A program made the position numbers and the translations under genes. From LMEP-6097 sp049314535 (GTDB lineage Bacteria; Cyanobacteriota; Vampirovibrionia; LMEP-6097): a DNA stretch of 17,759 nt. Below, piece after piece: positions 14,164 to 17,759 of the stretch. The notes beneath the pieces were generated by a model. That model was given only the letters and a program-made list of their open reading frames with translations, did no database searches and had not been told where the DNA came from. The stretch spans positions 1 through 17,759 of the forward strand of contig JBMOEX010000042.1 in the NCBI GenBank assembly GCA_049314535.1, read 5' to 3'. The stretch's first letter is position 1; each line of letters begins with the position of its first letter.

Positions 14164-15849
14164 ATGCGCAGCGATTTAATTAAAAAAGGTTTTGATAAAA
14201 CTCCACACAGAAGCCTTCTTAAAGCTACTGGAGTAATTAAAGACGATAGTGATTTTGATAAACCTTTTATCGGGGTCTGTAATAGTTATATAGACTTGAT
14301 TCCAGGACATGTACACCTTCAAGAGTTTGGCAGAGTCGTTAAAGAAGAGATTCGCAAGGCTGGTGGTGTGCCTTTTGAGTTTAATACTATTGGTGTGGAT
14401 GATGGTATTGCGATGGGGCATATCGGTATGCGTTACAGCCTTGCTAGCCGTGAATTGATTGCAGATTGCTTAGAGACAGTGGTAGAAGCTCATAGGCTTG
14501 ATGCTTTAGTCTGTATCATGAACTGCGACAAAATAGTCCCGGGGATGATGCTCGGAGCGGCTCGGGTAAATATTCCTACTATCTTCGTTTCCGGTGGACC
14601 TATGGAAGCAGGCACTCTTAGTGATGGTACTAAAGTTGATTTAGTTTCTGCTTTTGAGGCTGTTGGTGCTTATGCAAAAGGGGACATTGATGAAAAAAAA
14701 CTTAAAGAGATAGAAGATAATGCCTGTCCCACTTGTGGCAGTTGCTCTGGAATGTTTACTGCTAATAGCATGAACTGTCTTTTAGAAGCTATCGGCATGG
14801 CATTACCTGGAAATGGCTCTATACTAGCGACAGATAATGGACGCTTAGAATTAGCTCGCAGTGCTGCTCGCCAAATTCTGGAAATTTTTAGAGCCGATTT
14901 AAAGCCTAGGGATATTATTACTATGGATAGTATAGATAATGCTTTTACTCTAGATGTCGCGATGGGAGGCTCTTCTAATACAGTTCTGCATACTTTAGCG
15001 ATAGCTCAGGAAGCTGGATTTGACTATCCTATCGAAAGGTTAAATATGATAGCTGCTCGCACACCATATATCTGTAAAGTAAGTCCGAGCTCGCCAGATA
15101 TTCATATGGCAGACGTGCATCGCGCTGGCGGCGTTTCAGCTATTTTAAGTGAGCTTGCTAAGCGTCCAGGCTTATTAAATCTAGATAAGCCGACTGTTAC
15201 CTTAAAGACTCTTGGCGAGAATATCGCCACTGCTGATATTCTAGATGAAAGAATTATTCGTAGATTAGATAATCCTTATTCACAGACTGGTGGATTAGTC
15301 GCTCTATTTGGTAATATAGCCCCTGCTGGCGGCGTGGTTAAATCCGCAGGTGTAGTCGCAGAGATGCTTGTACATAGTGGACCTGCAAAAGTCTTTACCT
15401 CTCAAGATGAGTGTTTAAAAGCTATATATGCAAATCAAATCCTAGAGGGTGATGTAGTCGTCATTATTTATGAAGGGCCGAAAGGTGGACCTGGTATGCC
15501 AGAGATGTTAGCTCCTACTAGTGCCATTATGGGAGCTGGTTTGGGTGGTAAAGTCGCCTTAATTACAGATGGACGCTTTAGTGGTGCGACTAGAGGAGCT
15601 TGCATCGGTCATATATCACCAGAAGCTGCTTCTGGAGGACCTATTGGCATTATTCAAAATGGAGATATTATTGATATAGACATTCCTAAGCAGAGTATTA
15701 ATGTAAGACTATCTGATGAAGAGATTCTTAAGAGACTTGAAGCGAAATTGCCTTTTGAGGCTAAGATTAAGCATGGTTGGTTAGCACGTTATACGTATTT
15801 CGTTACTAGTGCGGATACTGGGGCTATTTTACGTGTTCCTAATAATTAA
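14164..15849 (+). CDS. ilvD: Dihydroxy-acid dehydratase
   Basis: This iron-sulfur enzyme dehydrates 2,3-dihydroxy acids in the isoleucine and valine pathways (and supplies leucine and pantothenate precursors). At 561 aa it has the normal length for IlvD. Cluster cysteines are visible in GVCNSY (C39), NCDK (C121) and CPTCGSC (C194). K123 after C121 is the lysine that is carbamylated for Mg binding in studied enzymes. DGRFSGATRG contains the catalytic serine (S473). I cannot tell a [2Fe-2S] from a [4Fe-4S] enzyme with confidence. It lies 58 bp after the ParA gene and is not part of that unit. Confidence 0.97.
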   Translation: MRSDLIKKGFDKTPHRSLLKATGVIKDDSDFDKPFIGVCNSYIDLIPGHVHLQEFGRVVKEEIRKAGGVPFEFNTIGVDDGIAMGHIGMRYSLASRELIADCLETVVEAHRLDALVCIMNCDKIVPGMMLGAARVNIPTIFVSGGPMEAGTLSDGTKVDLVSAFEAVGAYAKGDIDEKKLKEIEDNACPTCGSCSGMFTANSMNCLLEAIGMALPGNGSILATDNGRLELARSAARQILEIFRADLKPRDIITMDSIDNAFTLDVAMGGSSNTVLHTLAIAQEAGFDYPIERLNMIAARTPYICKVSPSSPDIHMADVHRAGGVSAILSELAKRPGLLNLDKPTVTLKTLGENIATADILDERIIRRLDNPYSQTGGLVALFGNIAPAGGVVKSAGVVAEMLVHSGPAKVFTSQDECLKAIYANQILEGDVVVIIYEGPKGGPGMPEMLAPTSAIMGAGLGGKVALITDGRFSGATRGACIGHISPEAASGGPIGIIQNGDIIDIDIPKQSINVRLSDEEILKRLEAKLPFEAKIKHGWLARYTYFVTSADTGAILRVPNN

Positions 15850-15985
15850 GCTTTTAAGCTGATCTTTTCCTGAATTAATCTTTAATTAAATAGCTACAAA
15901 GCTGCATTGGACTTGATCTTATTCTTTATCATTTAAATATAAAGTTTTTTTAATAAATCTTCTCGCCTAGATGGGTAAGAAAACA

Positions 15986-15991
15986 GAGGAG
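15986..15991 (+). promoter_or_regulatory. Strong ribosome binding site of the secreted-protein gene
   Basis: GAGGAG lies 8 bases before ATG at 16000. It is one of the clearest Shine-Dalgarno sequences in the window and fixes the start. The 150-bp intergenic region before it probably holds the promoter, but I see no convincing -35/-10 pair. Confidence 0.7.
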
Positions 15992-15999
15992 ACTCATTT

Positions 16000-16647
16000 A
16001 TGTTTAGAGGGATTTTAAATTTTTCATTAATACTGATTTTATCGTTTTTAGTTAGCTTCGCACCAGCTAATGCTTTTGACGCGGATGCAAGGTTTACTTT
16101 AACACCATTTAATAAAGAAATATCACCAAGAGTGGACGCTTTTTATAAAGGGAACGATAAAAATGCTAAGCCTGTAAAGTTCGTTAATTTAGAAGCTAGC
16201 GTAGATGGAGAATCTGGCGAGGCTATAACTCTTGAAGAGGACACGGATGAAGAGAAAAAATATTCTTTCTTATTACCAGGAATAGTCACAGATGCTGTTC
16301 AGAACCTTTTTAATACAGAGTTCTTAAAAGGACAGAAAAGAATAGTAGTAGGTCTTAAATCTGTGGATTCAATAGTGGGAGCTTTTTCTGATTCTGTAGT
16401 CGAGGCTTTAAAAGCGCAGGGACTTAAAGTCAAAAAGAGTGTAGAAAGTATAGAGAGTATAGAAAATGTGACTCTTAAGTTTAAAACGGCTAAAGTAGGG
16501 GCTGTAAGAACTCTTCGTAATCCAAATGTAGTAACTTTGAAAGGTGATTTGGTTAGAGTTTTAAATGAAGATGGTTTAGGTACTAAAAGTAATTTAGCGA
16601 GAGGAAGATTTACCATTAAATTTACTCAAGATACTGCCGCTGACTAA
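16000..16647 (+). CDS. Secreted or periplasmic protein of unknown function
   Basis: This 215-aa protein has a classical signal peptide: a basic start (MFR), a hydrophobic core (ILNFSLILILSFLVSF) and the cleavage motif ANA, probably cut after residue 25. The mature part begins FDADARFTLTPFNKEISPR and has an acidic stretch (LEEDTDEEKK), a moderately hydrophobic central region (SFLLPGIVTDAVQNLF) and a basic C-terminal half. I recognise no family. The strong GAGGAG site before the ATG and its own terminator downstream (16725-16762) suggest a well-expressed single-gene transcript. A surface or envelope role is inference from the signal peptide. Confidence 0.72.
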   Translation: MFRGILNFSLILILSFLVSFAPANAFDADARFTLTPFNKEISPRVDAFYKGNDKNAKPVKFVNLEASVDGESGEAITLEEDTDEEKKYSFLLPGIVTDAVQNLFNTEFLKGQKRIVVGLKSVDSIVGAFSDSVVEALKAQGLKVKKSVESIESIENVTLKFKTAKVGAVRTLRNPNVVTLKGDLVRVLNEDGLGTKSNLARGRFTIKFTQDTAAD

Positions 16648-16724
16648 ACTCTTCACTGAAAAGAGACTGGCAAAATGCCTAAAATGGAATAGCGCTGAAG
16701 TCTCATAAATGATTTGAAACTAAT

Positions 16725-16770
16725 CAAAGAATCTCTGCTAGATTGATAGCAGAGATTCTTTGTTTTGAGT
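16725..16770 (+). terminator. Rho-independent terminator
   Basis: There is a perfect 16-bp stem CAAAGAATCTCTGCTA (16725-16740), a 6-base loop GATTGA and TAGCAGAGATTCTTTG (16747-16762), followed by TTTT. It lies 77 bp after the secreted-protein gene. Preceding adenines are too few to make it clearly bidirectional. Confidence 0.88.
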
Positions 16771-16788
16771 CTATTTTTTTGTAAGCAG

Positions 16789-17759
16789 ATGCTGAGTTTA
16801 GGAATCTTTTTATTGATTTTTGTTATTAGCTCGCCGATTGGGATGAGTATCTGGTTTATCCATGCTTTAATCAGTATTTTTACACTTACTCAAGCTTGTA
16901 AAATCTCTCAATACTATTTAATTTGGTTTTTATTTTTAATTACTTATTTCTTTGCAGCTAATTCTAGACTGAGTTTAGAGTATTTATTAATCTCCTCTGC
17001 TTGTTTAATTTTTGGTGCATCTAAATTTTGGTTAGATTTAGATACAAGAAAGCGTTTCAGAATATTATTAGTAGTTTTTATCGCTTTAAGTATCTGTGAT
17101 TTTTTTAAATTCTCGTTTTCAGAGCTTGGAAGCTTACTTATGTGGGTGCCAGTATTTCTGGTTACCTATCTGAGAGATGATGATAGCCTAATACCTAAAC
17201 TAAAAAGAAAGTTCTTGGGTTTACGTTTAGGGACTTTTATTTACTTAGGCTTCCTTATCATGCTTTTCTTTTTAAATAAAAAAATAACTTTTTTGGCTCA
17301 AGTACTGAGTTTCAGGGTGTATTTGCGCTCTAGATTGATTTATATTTTAGCTTCTGTCTTAATTGGCTTAAGTTTTATATTCAAAGAAAAGTTAATTCAC
17401 TTTATAGAAAAATCTATTCAACCACGCTTATTAATCTGGCAGGGAGCTTTTGAGGGTTTTTTACAGAAGCCTCTATTCGGCCATGGTTTTGGGACTTTCG
17501 TCTTAGACTTTCCTGCTCATCGTCATTTGGAACAGGTTTTAGGCGCTCACAGTAATGAGCAAGTAAATCATGGTCATAATCTTTTTATACATTATGCTTT
17601 TGAGCTTGGTTTAGTAGGTTTAATTTTAGTGGTAGCACTATTCTATCTAGTTGCAGTTAAAGCACCGCAAGCTTTGCCCTGCCTAGCTTTGATTGGTGCT
17701 ACTGATAGTAATTTACAGTCATTTAATCAATTCCTGCTTATGGGGCTAATCATAATGCC
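16789..17759 (+). CDS. O-antigen ligase-like membrane protein (Wzy_C type), 3'-partial
   Basis: The frame is open from ATG 16789 to the window end (323 residues) without a stop. The protein is highly hydrophobic, with at least eight likely membrane segments. Near 17427-17610 (about residues 214-274) it shows the O-antigen ligase/polymerase pattern: RLLIWQGAFEGFLQKPLFGHGFGTF, a loop with several His, then NHGHNLFIHYAFELGLVGL. In this family the large periplasmic loop between such segments carries the catalytic residues that join or polymerise glycan on a lipid carrier. It could be WaaL, Wzy or a protein O-glycosyltransferase; sequence alone does not decide. No Shine-Dalgarno site is obvious before the ATG, which follows a T-rich run after the terminator. 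Confidence 0.82.
   Translation, partial: MLSLGIFLLIFVISSPIGMSIWFIHALISIFTLTQACKISQYYLIWFLFLITYFFAANSRLSLEYLLISSACLIFGASKFWLDLDTRKRFRILLVVFIALSICDFFKFSFSELGSLLMWVPVFLVTYLRDDDSLIPKLKRKFLGLRLGTFIYLGFLIMLFFLNKKITFLAQVLSFRVYLRSRLIYILASVLIGLSFIFKEKLIHFIEKSIQPRLLIWQGAFEGFLQKPLFGHGFGTFVLDFPAHRHLEQVLGAHSNEQVNHGHNLFIHYAFELGLVGLILVVALFYLVAVKAPQALPCLALIGATDSNLQSFNQFLLMGLIIM

Noticed and set aside
15843..15860. AAGCTTTTAAGCT near the ilvD stop as a terminator
   Set aside because: The self-complementary stretch is short, has almost no loop and no stable GC stem.

Overview
The window is bacterial, AT-rich, and every convincing gene lies on the + strand. An O-antigen ligase-type membrane protein and an AxA-type signal peptide suggest a Gram-negative-type envelope. 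I cannot place the organism from one window. The homoserine dehydrogenase and AspRS feel closest to the cyanobacterial/Melainabacteria side, but that is an impression only.

Layout: (1) 1-2167, a methionine-salvage operon: mtnB (5' end outside the window), mtnD and mtnC. (2) 2212-7257, the two halves of a heterodimeric ABC exporter, separated by a three-gene accessory cassette (3878-5573) made of a probable TIGR04255-family protein, an orphan 113-aa protein and a 209-aa protein of unknown function. (3) 7291-8577, a small protein-kinase-fold protein and an orphan 163-aa protein. (4) 8775-11897, homoserine dehydrogenase and aspartyl-tRNA synthetase. (5) 11911-14105, a tightly coupled pair: an AlbA_2/Schlafen-like plus HATPase protein, then a ParA-type ATPase. 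(6) 14164-15849, dihydroxy-acid dehydratase. (7) 15850 to the end, a secreted protein of unknown function, a strong hairpin terminator, and an O-antigen ligase-like gene cut by the window end.

The most interesting signal is a palindromic repeat family with three copies. Copy A (26-229) sits in frame inside mtnB, copy B (1483-1605) in frame inside mtnC, and copy C (8594-8714) is intergenic. Each has inverted terminal arms whose sequence differs between copies A and B/C yet stays complementary, around a conserved core. The core is read in the same frame in both host genes and gives nearly the same charged peptide (RTNDRSV ... HEDHEDDENAE). Removing 204 bp from mtnB and 123 bp from mtnC restores continuous reading frames, and the restored MtnB junction (KKPSAETLLH) looks like the normal family sequence. 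This resembles the Rickettsia palindromic elements in behaviour, though I do not recognise the sequence.

The other candidates for undescribed systems are the TIGR04255 cassette that splits the exporter pair and the AlbA_2-HATPase/ParA pair inserted between housekeeping genes.
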